Assembly: GCA_004835665.1 (NCBI GenBank)
Contig: RBKR01000016.1
Coordinates: forward strand, 1 to 64,000
Length of the DNA: 64,000 nucleotides
Source of the DNA: Phoma sp. XZ068
Taxonomy: Eukaryota; Ascomycota; Dothideomycetes; Pleosporales; Didymellaceae
Direction: 5' to 3'
Shown here piece after piece: positions 51,625-62,906 of the stretch. Every line of letters begins with the position of its first letter. Position 1 is the first letter of the stretch. Position numbers and translations under genes: made by a program. The notes beneath the pieces were generated by a model that saw nothing but the letters and a program-made list of their open reading frames with translations, did not search any database and was not told the DNA's origin.

Positions 51625-54465
51625 CTAGTGCCGACGGAGTGCCGCGTGCTGCCAATGTCTATAGTCCACCTCTTCAATCATATCCTCATCACTGTCTGAT
51701 ATCGGAACAAGCTTCCTTTTTTTGTGTGACGGACTGAGCGACTCTTGTGTCAGATCAATTGTGCTGTGTGGCTGCACTTCCAGTCCTCGTGTACGGTCGA
51801 CCTCTGCCATTGACGACCGATCTCGTAGGCGTTCTATCTTCTGCCCCACCCACTCGTCTCTACCATAGGAATCTTTCCTAAGAAACAGCGGCTTTGCTAC
51901 TCCACTTGCATCGATGGTTTTGGTAATCCGAGAAGTTCTCGCTGCAGCGTGTCGGGATCTCATAGCCTTCAGCTTTTCCTTCCTAGACTTACACCTCCTT
52001 CGGCTTGAAATCTTCTGCTCGTGTCCGCCATTTACCTCAGAAGAAATCGCCGACTTCTTGCTCTCGCTCCTGGGGCTTGATAGCAGGTCCGTCAAATACC
52101 TCTCACCACTCGACTGACTACTAGCTTCTGGTGTGCACTCAATTGCTCCATTCGATGCAGGTGTTGACAAATCATCAATGTCTTCATCGCTAGAAAATCT
52201 GATTACCTTGAATGGTTGTTGTAGAACGTTTGGTGCATCAGGTTTCGTCACCGGATGAGTCTTGAGCTCTATATCTGCCGTGGCTTCGGGGGTGCTTGGC
52301 TTCTCGTCTACGACTTGTGCTACAAGCAGGCTGGCATCAAGGCCGTCCGTAAATGTGCTTGTCGATATTGAGTTGGGAATCGTTTTGTTTACCAATATGC
52401 CTTGAGCGCGCATGCGACTCCAGGCTGGGGATGATGGCGAATGTTTCTCCACAGGAACGATAATGTCGTCGCCATTTTTCTGCGAGATCTTCATGCGCGA
52501 ATACTCCTCAGATTTGACAGGTGATGGGTGGGAGTTTTTCTTTTCAAAGTGGACAACCGCACTCTGAAACGTCAAATACCTCTGGTTTGGCGTTGCGCTC
52601 GAGGTATGTACGCTGCCTGAGCGTCTGCTAGCGCCCCCCTCTCTAGTCGACGTGTTGGCTACAGAACTCATATTCTCTGTCTGGTTCTTGCTAATCTCTA
52701 GGCTCATGACTGTGCTCCGGCTGCGTATTTGCTCCGCGCGAGCACCGTTCATGAGGAAGGGTTCTTCTTCAACGATATCGATAGATGTATCGCGATCATT
52801 AGGTTTGGAACGGGTATCTCTCACGCGTAAAGAAGCTTCTTCCCTGGTGCTCTGAAACTCAGGACGCATCTTTGGTTGAAATGTATGTGCATTTCTCTCC
52901 GGTCCTTCCTTCAGCCGCAGTTCCTGATGATTATCTCGTACTTGGTCCTGTGTAATCTCAGCATATGGTGGTCCTCTTCGATAGCTGAGAGGACCAGATC
53001 TGATGAAATTTTCCAGGATATGCGGCTGCATTTTGAGCGCCACAATATATGATGGCTTGTCAGTAGTTTCTTCTAATCGCGTTAGACCCGTGGTCTCTGC
53101 TCTGTAACCCATAGGCTCCGTAGGATTGTGTAACGATATATCGATATCGGTGGCGTCCTTTTGGTATCCTTCGTTTTCGTCACTACTCATGCTCTCGCCG
53201 TAGCTGAAGTTTGCGTCTTGCAGCTCTTTGCATGCAGCGCACAGTCGCTTGCAAAACGCCTCGCCTATTTTCACTTGAGGATCTCCAATCTGACCTTCGT
53301 TCTCGGCAAGGAAGAAGTAGTACAAGATAACACTCCTAATCTTGGCTGCGCGTGCAGAGCTGGCGGGTCTCCTCCCGTACGACTCCTTTTTTAAGTTGTT
53401 GAGATACTCGAAGGGTTCAAACAAAGTAATATCTAGTAGTTGATCAACAGTCCAGGATTCCTCATGTCCTGTTTTGTCCTGACTCAAGAACCTCATGGCG
53501 GTGCTCTTAACTCCGTCATGAACGAGATATGCATAAATTTCAATAGGCTCACCAGATGCATACTTATGAGTCCCTACTAGCATTCGGAAAGGGAAGTATG
53601 GTGGGCCAAGGCTGTGTTCCGAAACAGTCATAGGAATTGACGGTAAGCCGTTGAGTGACTGGAACTTTTCATCCCCAAGTTGATTCTTCAACTTGGAAAG
53701 AGAGGTGTTTGGCTTGGTAGCAACACCGCCTCGATTGGGTCTTACTCTGCCGCCGGAGTATTTGTAATTAGTAGTGGTGCTAGTTGTGCGTAGCTCCTCC
53801 ACGGATCCAGCTGGGCCATCATCCGTCTCTTTCTCTGCCTCAAGGTGAACATTCTGCTTGTTGTATCCATTGGAATCTGAGAGTATTATTGTAGAGATCC
53901 TCTGGTTACGCCGCCATTGGTGGTACGCATGGCGTGAGTCGATATACCGTAGAGCCTGACTCAAGCTGTCGCCAAACTGCGCCCACTGCATCGCACAGGT
54001 ATCAACACCTGTCACCAAGGCTTGGTACAGAATGATGGCGCAGATCATGTTTCGAAAGCCAGTTCCATCGTCGGAAGGATCATGTTGTAGAAAACAGTAG
54101 GGTGGATGCAGGTCTGCGGCGTTGCGTAAAATCGAGGAAGCTGAGCGAGGGTACTCGGATGTGCGCGTTTGATCTTCTGACAGCTCCTGGTCGTAAAAAA
54201 CAACAGGCGGCCTCAAATCCAGCGAAGTAACGATGCGTGCCCAGACCTGACACGATGAGCCATTGAATTTTGTTCGATCCCCCAAGCAAAGCTTGGTCGC
54301 GTCGTGATCAGCTGTCCGTGTCGATTGAAAGTTGTACGACTCTGGTGCTGGGAACGAGTCGAGCACGTCAATGAATCCTTGATCTTGACATTCCCGTCGG
54401 ATCCTCTTGATCTGGAATCCCTGACGGTTCTTACGTGGAACTCGGAGAGCGGGTGGCTTGGACAT
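51625..54465 (-). CDS. Large nuclear-type hypothetical protein, 946 residues
   Basis: This single exon opens at the ATG at 54465. Residues about 280-430 form the only globular-looking part: FPFRMLVGTHKYASGEPIEIYAYL is typical (quoted in part: FPFRMLVGTHKY), followed by SARAAKIRSVILYYFF and EAFCKRLCAACKEL. From about residue 450 on, the protein is hydrophilic and disordered. It has several basic patches (SSRRRCKSRKEKLK) and two hydrophobic-acidic motifs of SUMO-interaction type (VIRFSSDEDID, STIDLTQESL). SDSDEDMIEEVD near the C-terminus is a casein-kinase-2-like site. A nuclear role is inferred. The globular part shares its layout with the gene at 55597-57243. I know no function for this family. 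Confidence 0.7.
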   Translation of the reverse strand: MSKPPALRVPRKNRQGFQIKRIRRECQDQGFIDVLDSFPAPESYNFQSTRTADHDATKLCLGDRTKFNGSSCQVWARIVTSLDLRPPVVFYDQELSEDQTRTSEYPRSASSILRNAADLHPPYCFLQHDPSDDGTGFRNMICAIILYQALVTGVDTCAMQWAQFGDSLSQALRYIDSRHAYHQWRRNQRISTIILSDSNGYNKQNVHLEAEKETDDGPAGSVEELRTTSTTTNYKYSGGRVRPNRGGVATKPNTSLSKLKNQLGDEKFQSLNGLPSIPMTVSEHSLGPPYFPFRMLVGTHKYASGEPIEIYAYLVHDGVKSTAMRFLSQDKTGHEESWTVDQLLDITLFEPFEYLNNLKKESYGRRPASSARAAKIRSVILYYFFLAENEGQIGDPQVKIGEAFCKRLCAACKELQDANFSYGESMSSDENEGYQKDATDIDISLHNPTEPMGYRAETTGLTRLEETTDKPSYIVALKMQPHILENFIRSGPLSYRRGPPYAEITQDQVRDNHQELRLKEGPERNAHTFQPKMRPEFQSTREEASLRVRDTRSKPNDRDTSIDIVEEEPFLMNGARAEQIRSRSTVMSLEISKNQTENMSSVANTSTREGGASRRSGSVHTSSATPNQRYLTFQSAVVHFEKKNSHPSPVKSEEYSRMKISQKNGDDIIVPVEKHSPSSPAWSRMRAQGILVNKTIPNSISTSTFTDGLDASLLVAQVVDEKPSTPEATADIELKTHPVTKPDAPNVLQQPFKVIRFSSDEDIDDLSTPASNGAIECTPEASSQSSGERYLTDLLSSPRSESKKSAISSEVNGGHEQKISSRRRCKSRKEKLKAMRSRHAAARTSRITKTIDASGVAKPLFLRKDSYGRDEWVGQKIERLRDRSSMAEVDRTRGLEVQPHSTIDLTQESLSPSHKKRKLVPISDSDEDMIEEVDYRHWQHAALRRH

Positions 54466-55596
54466 TAGTACTGTTGATGTTGTTGGTGGATTGTGGTGTT
54501 CAAAGGTCTTGGTTTTGGCTGCCGCACGTCGACCAAACGAGAAGTCGCGACAAACGAAGCGCTTAACCTAGTGGGATCCTTCATCCTTCCTGCTCGTCCT
54601 CAAAAGAACGTTTTGGCTGTTCCATAGACTCATGTGTAGAAATTTTGCATAATAAACACGCCGAAAAACCAAATTAAGGCGCGCGTATTGCACTCGGGTA
54701 GTGAAGGTATTATCACGTGCACGCGCGTTGCATTTGCGAAGAGAAAGGGAGCGGCGCTTCAAGTCATATTCCGTGTTAACTAGAACTTCGATCGCCATTT
54801 ATGAGGCACCCAATACATCGTGGTAGGTTGCGAGGTACAAAATGCAAAACTACAACTCACCAGAAACTTTGAACCGCATCTTATGCGGCAGAAACACACA
54901 ATTCCTGACATACAAACCCTTACGTAGGTGTTTGACTGACGCAGGACAGTCATGAGCATCCCCGCAGCCTCTTCGGAATTCTCCAACTCAGCCGCAAGGG
55001 TAGCCGGTCATTTTCGTGTTCTTCGGCAATTAGTGGATGGGCTCCAGTTCTGGTGAAAGGCGCTTGAGTACGTTGAGTAGACATACGTTTTTTGGTGAGT
55101 TCAACGCCAAATCCATGTCTTTCCGCACAGGGGATCTCGCCTCCTGGATGTAGCGTCAGCCTAACCCAGTGACTGTACAGGGACGACTGTTGCTACAGGT
55201 TGATACAAGCGTGGCTATGGTGACTTTACTATATCCATTACGAACAAAGCAAAGAAGAACATATCCATTGGTACCAGGATTCAGAAGCTGTTGCTATGTG
55301 CAATTGGTGTTCTTGGCGTGCTCTGTGTGCGTGCTCTGTGTGAGTGCCCGTGTCAGTACATCATCTGAGGAACGTGCGAGATAGCGGAGAACGAGCCGCT
55401 GGTATCCAACTATAACGTAATGCAGCCAAGCCCTACATTAGAATCGCTACATGGCTTAAAACTCGAACGGCTGCCCTTTACCATAGTAACCAAGTCTTCT
55501 TGGACGCTACGTTATGTCAATCATCTAAATCCATCATACCCCCATTCCAAATGGAATCGAAGGTGTAATTCACATGGCTCCATGCTTATGGTACTA
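54466..55596. other. Intergenic, no gene seen
   Basis: No supported frame. A short imperfect repeat of GTGCTCTGTGTG occurs at about 55317-55343. Confidence 0.5.
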
Positions 55597-57243
55597 CTAT
55601 TTGTCTTCATCGTCGCCTGCATGCCAAGTTTTTCTGCGCTTCTGCGCTCGCCCTTCATCTTCGTATTTGTCAAGGTATTCCAGAAGTTCCTGACGCGACA
55701 AACTTTTTCTGTAGCACTTGAGCTCTTGCTCGACCATTTTTTGGCGCTGAAGAATAGCCTCTCGCTAGTCGTTGAAGGTAGCTTTGTGCTTCTCATACTC
55801 AGCGACGATCGCGCGATACTCACATTTCTCTGCGCATTCTTCAGCCTTATGCTTCATTTTAAGCTCTTCCATCACAGCATGTCTCTCTTTCTTGTGACGC
55901 TCTTTCATATCGACGTCAATGCTGTGTGTCTTTTCCTTCCGCATCTTGTGATACTTATTCTTGTTGTCCTGTGCAACAGCATCGGCGCGCTCAAGTTCGC
56001 CCTTGATATTGTTCATCTTTTCTTTGAGGGCTCTATAACGGGGAGGTCTCGCTGCCACCACCTGTTCTACATGCGCGTCTTCTTCCAGAGGAATGGACAT
56101 TGCGGCGATAGACTTAGAAATAGATGGTTTTTCGCCAAGTGCAGTGGGTCTGGCGACAAAATTATCAGAGCCAGCTTGCCACTCTGGATGAATGATGACT
56201 TGTGCCCTATCAGTCGCCACACTTTCAATTGCTGTAGTGGCGTTTGGCCAAGTTGACGCGGATGGAAGTATTCCTTCTGCCGGCAAAGGCAGAACTGGCG
56301 TCGGACTAGACGACAATCTGCTGACCTTCGGGCTGTCAGATTATAATCGAGGATTGCATGCCAAACATCTATCAGACACTCACCTGGTCATCCCTGGACA
56401 CAGTTGCTGGTTCTGTGGATGGATCTCTGCCAAAGCCAGCACTGATAGCTGGGGTTCCTAACGAGAGAATGGCTGTCTTGACGAGGGAATTGAGCAGTCT
56501 CTCCCGATCGGTATCTGCTCTATTTGTGACGGGACTCGCGTGAGATTGTTGCGAAGCAGGAGACGATTTCAATCTGAACAGCTGTGATGACCGCCCGTGT
56601 TGCTGGGTTTTCCGCGCTGCCATGGGGCGTTCGTAGCTGAGCGGAGCTGGTGCCATCGGTTTAACTGAATCGCCACTCGATTTCTCACCGTCATTGTATC
56701 GTTGACACACACGCTTGGCGCTTTCCAGAAAGTCATTACAGAAGTCCAGGTCATGTGGTAACTCGATGCCTTTGATGATGAAGCAGCACTGCATTGAGTC
56801 AGATGATGGAGGTCAATTCAGGAATAACAGTGTGCACTTGCTTTGATCAGCACCACGTTCATTGCTTTATCGCCCATCTGGTAGAGATCAAGCCATTGTT
56901 CAGATACATCCATCTCATCGATCGAGTGTTCGTACATTCCACCATGGGTGTTTTCGCCGTAGATTTTGACATCGATGGACTTGTCCTGCTTCGTCGTCTC
57001 CGCTAGGAAAGCCCATATTCTGCAACTCTGGTCCTTTACAGTTCCATTGCCAACAAGGATGCGATATGGCCACAGTGAAGATATGTGGTCATCACGGACC
57101 ATCTGCACCTTGCTCACAGGAATACACTCAAGGAGGCGCGCATCCTTCCCGAGCCTTGACCGGAGGCGTTCAAGAGCCGTCAGGCTCGACTCCACCTTCG
57201 GGGGAGGAGCCTTTTTGTCTTGGATCGTAACACTGGAAACCAT
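55597..57243 (-). CDS. Coiled-coil hypothetical protein with an in-frame TAG before its last 55 codons
   Basis: Exons 57243-56857, 56788-56384 and 56325 onward join in frame. The reading frame meets TAG at 55767-55765 after 450 residues, then stays open in the same frame for 55 more codons to a second TAG at 55599-55597. The introns are 68 bp (GTGGTG..ATGCAG) and 58 bp (GTGAGT..CGAAG); the first donor is weak. Residues about 60-180 contain PYRILVG and FLESAKRVCQRYND, resembling the globular part of the neighbouring 946-residue protein. The C-terminal 120 residues are Lys/Glu/Arg-rich with coiled-coil heptads. The sequence after the TAG continues that coiled coil and ends with a nuclear-type basic patch (RAQKRRK) and acidic DDEDK. 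A CAG-to-TAG change would explain this; readthrough is another possibility. Coordinates given include the extension. Confidence 0.6.
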
Positions 57244-58184
57244 GCTGAGCGCAATCAGGGCGCCGTCAGCATTTCGATGGTCTGCTACCGGTCAGAACAG
57301 CCGAGATGGTCTGCAGAAAAGAGTTCTGGATCTACTTACAAGCGCGATGTGCGATACCTAGGATATCAAAATGGGTGTCAAAACAATATGGCAGGTGTAA
57401 GATTGTGATTGTTATGTTGTTCTGGTGTTGTGCCGGCAATGCGTTTGTGTGTATGCCTAGAACGCGTAGCGCGGTGAAAGTGCGGCTAAGAAAGACCGAC
57501 AAACGGCAAATTATTTCACGTATAACTGTAGAAAAAGGCACGTGCACAGTTGTCACATTCGGAGGTTCTTTTAAAACGTCCATGAGATGAAATAGAGATT
57601 TAGTCGAGGCGTTCAATACAGGTGTTTAAGCCCACATGAAGATGTTGCTCAATATAACACATTCTATGAGCAGTCCAAAAGTCAGCCACTAGACTTTGTG
57701 CTGACATTGGTTTGACAAAGCTTTCATTTCTCCTTTGTCAAATAAAGTTGCAAGAGAGATCTTCCCCCGCTAGCTGCACGTACCTGTGAACTGGGGCTGG
57801 ACAATCAGAACGTCAGGATTTACGGGTGGGAGACGCGATAGTTTGTAATTCAAAGTGAAAGGATGTACTTAGCGGAAGCCTAGACCTGAAAGTCTGTATT
57901 TGACCCACTCTCAATTGCGCGCAAGGCAACACAAGTGCGATTGCGGAGGACTTGAGCTGGTCAATGTATTTTTCTCTAGTTGTGATCTATTTGAAGCTTC
58001 GGATTTTCAGCAACAGACGAGGCATGATACTGCAAGGTACACGTTAACATGGCAAGGCAACGCGCTGTAACTTCACGGCTAACATGCAGAAGTCTTGGTG
58101 TTGAACTGGCGGTTGTGAAGACAGCGGCTGAGTTTCAGATCTGTATTACCTGCGATTTCGCTAAGCAACAAATTCTAAATATGA
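57244..58184. other. Intergenic, no gene seen
   Basis: Separates the coiled-coil gene promoter from the 3' end of the MFS gene. No supported frame or repeat. Confidence 0.5.
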
Positions 58185-59905
58185 TTACGTCCCATTCGTC
58201 ATGCGCTTTTCGCGCACGCGTAGTTTCAGCAAGAAAAGCACACTGGTGATCACTCCCATTCCGCCCAACCCAATACCGAGATACATCGCTCCACGGTAAC
58301 CCCTAAGCTCATCCTCTTCGGTCAATGCGCCGCGATTGATGTGCGTCTCGACTGTACCTGCAATACCAACACCAATGCTGATGCTGTAGTTGACCACAGT
58401 GTTGACCAAACTCGCTGCCATACCCTGGTGGCGTTTTTCGACAGCGTTGCTCATGATCAAGGTTCCGGCTGGAAAGCTCATATCCATACCCCATGGGATA
58501 ATCAAAGTAACGATAAAAGACTGCGCCCAGTAGATCTGGTGTGGTGGCATCGTTGCAACGAGGATGCTACCAATAGTGAAAGCGCACATGGAGATGAGCA
58601 TTACCCAGCCAGGACCTATACGTGAGATGACGTGACCAGTTGTTATTGCGGCGATAAAGCCGGATATAGTGACTGGGCAGAGTTGAGCCATCGTTAGAAG
58701 TGGCGATGTTCCACGGAGCTGCTGCAGAATTTGGATGAAGTAATAGATGAATATTCCTGATGGTTGTCAGCAAAAGAACCTCACAAGAGTTACTGGAACG
58801 TACCAAACGCTGCCCATCCGCACATTTCACAGATCATCACGAATATGACGTCCGTACTCAAAGCATCGAAGGGGATGAGGGGGTGTTTTGCAACTCTGAG
58901 CTCCACCCAGAAAAACACAGGGAAGAGCAGAACTCCAGCAATAAGAAGGACATAGATGTACGGCTGCTCCCAACCAAAGCCCGGCGCCTGGTTCCAAGCA
59001 AAGTTGAACAGGATCATGGCTGTGATTCCGATACTTGCACCAAGCAGATCTAACTCGCCTACCCTCTCTTTGAAAGTCAGACCTTGGTCCTCTTCCTTGA
59101 GCGGCACAGCTGGGAGGATGAAGTACGAGAGACCTGCAAGACAGGCCAGTGCGATGCCAAACGTCCAAAACGTCCACGGCCACCAGAGAAGCGACCAGAG
59201 ACCAGCAAAGGTTCCACCCACAATAGCGCCACCTGGAAGCAATTAGTCAATCGAATCGTCAGAACTCCTAAAGCTATACATACTTGGTGCGCAAGCGCCA
59301 AACAGAGAGAAAACCATGTCTTTTCTCCGTCCTTCGTCATACGTCGCGCCCAACAGGCCCAATGCGTTTGGTAGCAATATAGCTGGTCCGATGCCGCTTA
59401 GAACTCTTGCAAAGATGAAGAGTACCTGTCCACCGTTCCCAGATGCGTATACGCTGCATCCTGCCACAACGTTCCAGACCGCAAACCAGCCGAATCCCAC
59501 AATGACCATCGTCTTGTAGCCAAACAGATCACCACAACGACCTGACAGGAGGATGAAGGTGCCAACTGTCAACGAGTAGCCTGCAATGAGCCACGACAGG
59601 ACGCCAGGATCGGTGATACCGAGGTCTGAGCCGATGATGTGCAAAATGTTTAATGTATTGACCAGCCCTGCCTGAGTTACGAACTGAGTAGAACAGAGCA
59701 GGCCGACAAACAAAAACTCGCGCAATGGCGACATCGTTTCCGCGATAGACATGGTTCGCGCCAGCTCCAGGTCGCTTTCGTCTTTAGGGGGTCGTGCAGA
59801 CGCATGTGTAGGCTGGTGCGAGATTTCTGAGGTCGAAGAACTGAATGACGATGGCGATCGCGACATATCCTTTTTCGGCTCTGGCGAGCTATTTGTGTCG
59901 TCCAT
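58185..59905 (-). CDS. MFS drug/H+ antiporter (DHA2 type, 14 helices)
   Basis: Exons 59905-59284, 59232-58804 and 58756-58185 join in frame to 540 residues. Introns are 51 bp (GTATGT) and 47 bp (GTACGT, with TTGCTGAC branch). The first 60 residues are serine-rich and hydrophilic. The first transmembrane part includes LLSGRCGDLFGYK (motif A, modified) and SGIGPAILLPNALGLL (motif B/C region). The rest shows alternating hydrophobic helices to about residue 525, ending in basic RVREKRM. Such carriers export toxic metabolites at the plasma membrane, and they often lie in biosynthetic clusters. Here the PKS is about 3 kb away with only the F-box gene between. Confidence 0.88.
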
Positions 59906-60560
59906 GACAGTTTTATAGTCGTTGCTTTGTTCTGCACAGTTTGCAGGAGTCTTGTCTCTTTCCAGTCTGAGACTTCTCGATCGTGTCTTAATGAAGTCCC
60001 CGAAGGTCGTTGAAGTTTGCGTGTGGTGCTAGGGCCATGTTCTTCAATGTGGAGGAGATGGGGCTTTGTCAACGGCTGTCAACGAAATGTATTTCCGAAT
60101 CATACTTATGTGAGCGCGGAATCACAGAATGGGCAAGCGTGCGGCTCCAAATTCAGCCTCCGCATGTGGGGCCATGCTTCGTCCAGTTCGTCCCACATGA
60201 CATTTATGATCGGATTTGCGGATTTGGTCATCGGAATTAGGGCTAGCGCCACGGCGTGGCACTCCAACTAAGCAGTTGTTCTAGAGCATTCATATTATCT
60301 AGGCCTGGCCGCTGTCAGTTCCGTAGATGACTGCGACTTTGATGTACGTGGTGTCGAGAATTTCGCAAACGCGCAAATGCGCAAACACGTGTTCTCGTGC
60401 TGGTTACGTCATCTCTTGGCGATGCTTTCTCCGATGTCCAGGGAACTCCCCGGTGCTGTCGCGTCGACACATCTCGGATACACTCCCGTGACTGCAGTAC
60501 CATCACGACACGACTACAGAAAGCTCCTCTGATTGACTCGTAAGACACGAAGCTAATGCT
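59906..60560. other. Divergent promoter region, no gene seen
   Basis: Lies between the divergent MFS and F-box genes. No supported frame. Confidence 0.5.
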
Positions 60561-62747
60561 ATGACTGGCATGACTCTAGACCATCTTCCGGAGGAGCTAC
60601 TGCTCCAAGTCGCGCTCTATCTACCAGACTCGGCAACACCAAAGCATCTCAAGAATCTGTGTCTCACATCCAGAAAACTGCGACCCATTGCTCAGGAAGC
60701 TCTTCACACGACAGCAAGGCTTGTCATTTCCTGTGGCTGTCATCCCAGGGTGAATGCAGTAGTGAAACTACTTCGTACTCTACTGGAACGACCGGACCTC
60801 GCCAGCAAAATCAAAACGCTACGCTTTCGAGTGGTGCGCAAACGTATTGAGAATCTGTACGTGGAGCGTGGGTTCGACTTTCTTGGGTTACGCAATAGAT
60901 GTATTATGAAATTGGAAGAGCTGGGCTATAAATCAACGCACCCATGGTGGAGGTCAATCAATAACTCCATCGAATCGGCTTTCGGGGGTCTTCTATTGGC
61001 TCTTCTTCCCAATTTGACCGACCTTGACTTCTGGATCAAGGACCACCAACGTGGCCCACCATCGACTGAGTGCATCTCCGGCTTGTGGGGAGGCACAAAC
61101 CCACCAGAGGCAATCATACACGGGTGGAAGAATATCCATCATCTCATCACTGGTGACACGTCAATGCTGAAGTGCGGTATTGACTTCGAAAACCTCATGA
61201 GCTTAGATTTAAGAACTGTGAGCATTGGTACAGCGCTTCGTCTGAACGGCCCAGGCAGTCTACAAGGCGCTGAGAATCTCAAGGATCTAGCCCTGACTGT
61301 CTCTATACAATTTGCCGATCGACCTCTCTTGGAAAAGGCAGAGATTGAGTTTGGCGATCTTCTTGATGCCTTGGCATGTCACACACTGAAGAATCTCAAG
61401 ATACTCTTCATCAATGATGGATACCACATTGGTGACGACTTGACAACAGAACTCAGCACTGGCTATTTCCTTGGGCAACTCAGCAGTGTTCGTCACACGC
61501 TGGAAACTCTATCAATATCACTCGAAACTACTGAGGAAGACGGTGAGCTGGATTGGTTAGTTGACATGTGCCAACATCCCACCAAATCCTTGAAAGGTTT
61601 CGAGGCCTTGAAGTCGCTCAGTGTTCCACAGCCCTTCATTTTCAACGCCCAAAGCGCAAGCTGGAGTCCGGAAGACAACTGTCAACCGAACAACCTGCCA
61701 CCTCAACTTGAGCAACTGGAGCTGCTTTTTCCACATGAGTATGTGGAGGAGTGGGTGGGAGGCTTCCTTGCGGAAAATTACTATGATGGCTCACTCGAAA
61801 TATCAGCACAACCCTCTCTTGCTGAATGTACAACTCTCAAAAAGCTAATCCTCACCTGTCGCGAGGACATTGGCAATGGTATCCTGGCCAACTACTTCAC
61901 ACAGAGCGTGAAAGAGATATGGTGGACCCTGTCAACAGAGTATGGTATCGAGGCAGAAGTGCACGATCAGCAAAGAGACACAAGGCAGAACCTTGCGAGC
62001 CTGTACGAGGACCGAGATTTAACTGAAGAAGATAGCGATGTTGATGTTGACGAAGACGACGAGGATAGCTGGGAAGACGAAGACGAGATAAGGATCATTC
62101 ATCAACGCGGCCACCCAGAAGCCCTGCAAATCATCTCACAACCTCTTGCAGACCAGACCACGATCCTAGAGTATTTGAGAGACCTCACACATTCCGACGG
62201 GGTCACTCCGAATGAGGTTAGCCGTGTCCTGGATTTGTCATGGGAGAGAGTAATACATGCCGCAGCGTATCTATTACAAGACGGAAACATTCAGTTGATC
62301 GGCGTGTTCCCACAGCCTCACAAATATCATTTTGTCACCGAAAGTGACGAGCTGCTTAGGCGGGATAGTAGTAAGAAATTACTCGAGGAAGTGCATGCAG
62401 ACAGCGGCGGTTGGGAGACGGACGATTCCATGCCAGAACTCGAACCTTACGACGCTGAAACCTTGGACGATGTGGTGGGCGGTGCAGTGGTCACAGCCTC
62501 TCGCATACCGTCCAATACTGCGATCACACCCACACGCGTTCTCAGATGTCTAAGGGATATGTCTAATCCTTCTGAGGGTCTTTACCACTCAAACATCAGC
62601 ACTCTGCTGGGCGCCGAAGACGATGCTCTAGTGGCCTATGCTGTATGCCAACTAGTTCGTGACGGCAATGTTAGCAACAGAAATTGCAGTGAAAAAGTGT
62701 ATTTCGTCAGCGAGAACGCGGAACTTCGGGCAGAAGACATGGATTAG
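60561..62747 (+). CDS. F-box/LRR protein with an acidic linker and two winged-helix-like repeats
   Basis: This single exon encodes 728 residues from the ATG at 60561 (a second ATG follows four codons on). Residues 7-45 are an F-box (LDHLPEELLLQVALYLPDS... LTSRKL). Residues about 130-460 contain repeated L-x-x-L-x-L segments (LPNLTDLDFWI, NLKDLALTV, LKNLKILFI, TLETLSISL, QLEQLELLF, TLKKLILTC), a leucine-rich array for substrate binding. An acidic linker (about 488-510, rich in D and E) follows. Two similar units come next: TILEYLRDLTHSDGVTPNEV (about 531-580) and RVLRCLRDMSNPSEGLYHSN (about 657-705). Each continues with ...V/L L...D..V..A.. L..DGN(I/V), which resembles the winged-helix domain of RPA32. 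SCF-type ubiquitin ligase adaptor function is likely; the repeats suggest a DNA- or protein-binding end. Confidence 0.8.
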   Translation: MTGMTLDHLPEELLLQVALYLPDSATPKHLKNLCLTSRKLRPIAQEALHTTARLVISCGCHPRVNAVVKLLRTLLERPDLASKIKTLRFRVVRKRIENLYVERGFDFLGLRNRCIMKLEELGYKSTHPWWRSINNSIESAFGGLLLALLPNLTDLDFWIKDHQRGPPSTECISGLWGGTNPPEAIIHGWKNIHHLITGDTSMLKCGIDFENLMSLDLRTVSIGTALRLNGPGSLQGAENLKDLALTVSIQFADRPLLEKAEIEFGDLLDALACHTLKNLKILFINDGYHIGDDLTTELSTGYFLGQLSSVRHTLETLSISLETTEEDGELDWLVDMCQHPTKSLKGFEALKSLSVPQPFIFNAQSASWSPEDNCQPNNLPPQLEQLELLFPHEYVEEWVGGFLAENYYDGSLEISAQPSLAECTTLKKLILTCREDIGNGILANYFTQSVKEIWWTLSTEYGIEAEVHDQQRDTRQNLASLYEDRDLTEEDSDVDVDEDDEDSWEDEDEIRIIHQRGHPEALQIISQPLADQTTILEYLRDLTHSDGVTPNEVSRVLDLSWERVIHAAAYLLQDGNIQLIGVFPQPHKYHFVTESDELLRRDSSKKLLEEVHADSGGWETDDSMPELEPYDAETLDDVVGGAVVTASRIPSNTAITPTRVLRCLRDMSNPSEGLYHSNISTLLGAEDDALVAYAVCQLVRDGNVSNRNCSEKVYFVSENAELRAEDMD

Positions 62748-62906
62748 GGCGGATATGGAGACAAACTTGATAGTGGTACTAACGGAGTTTGAGAGAGTCA
62801 AGTATATTCAAAGATGCGGAGGATATCTATATTCGTCAATCTTATACCGGAAACGCCGAGTGGTAAACAACCAAAGCTTAGGAAAAGTGCATTTATGTTA
62901 ACCTTA

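Noticed and set aside
55420..56256. 278-codon plus-strand frame, very hydrophobic, looking like a membrane protein
   Set aside because: It is the antisense of the Lys/Glu-rich coiled coil; such antisense frames read as Phe/Leu-rich. The minus-strand gene has introns and a consistent frame.
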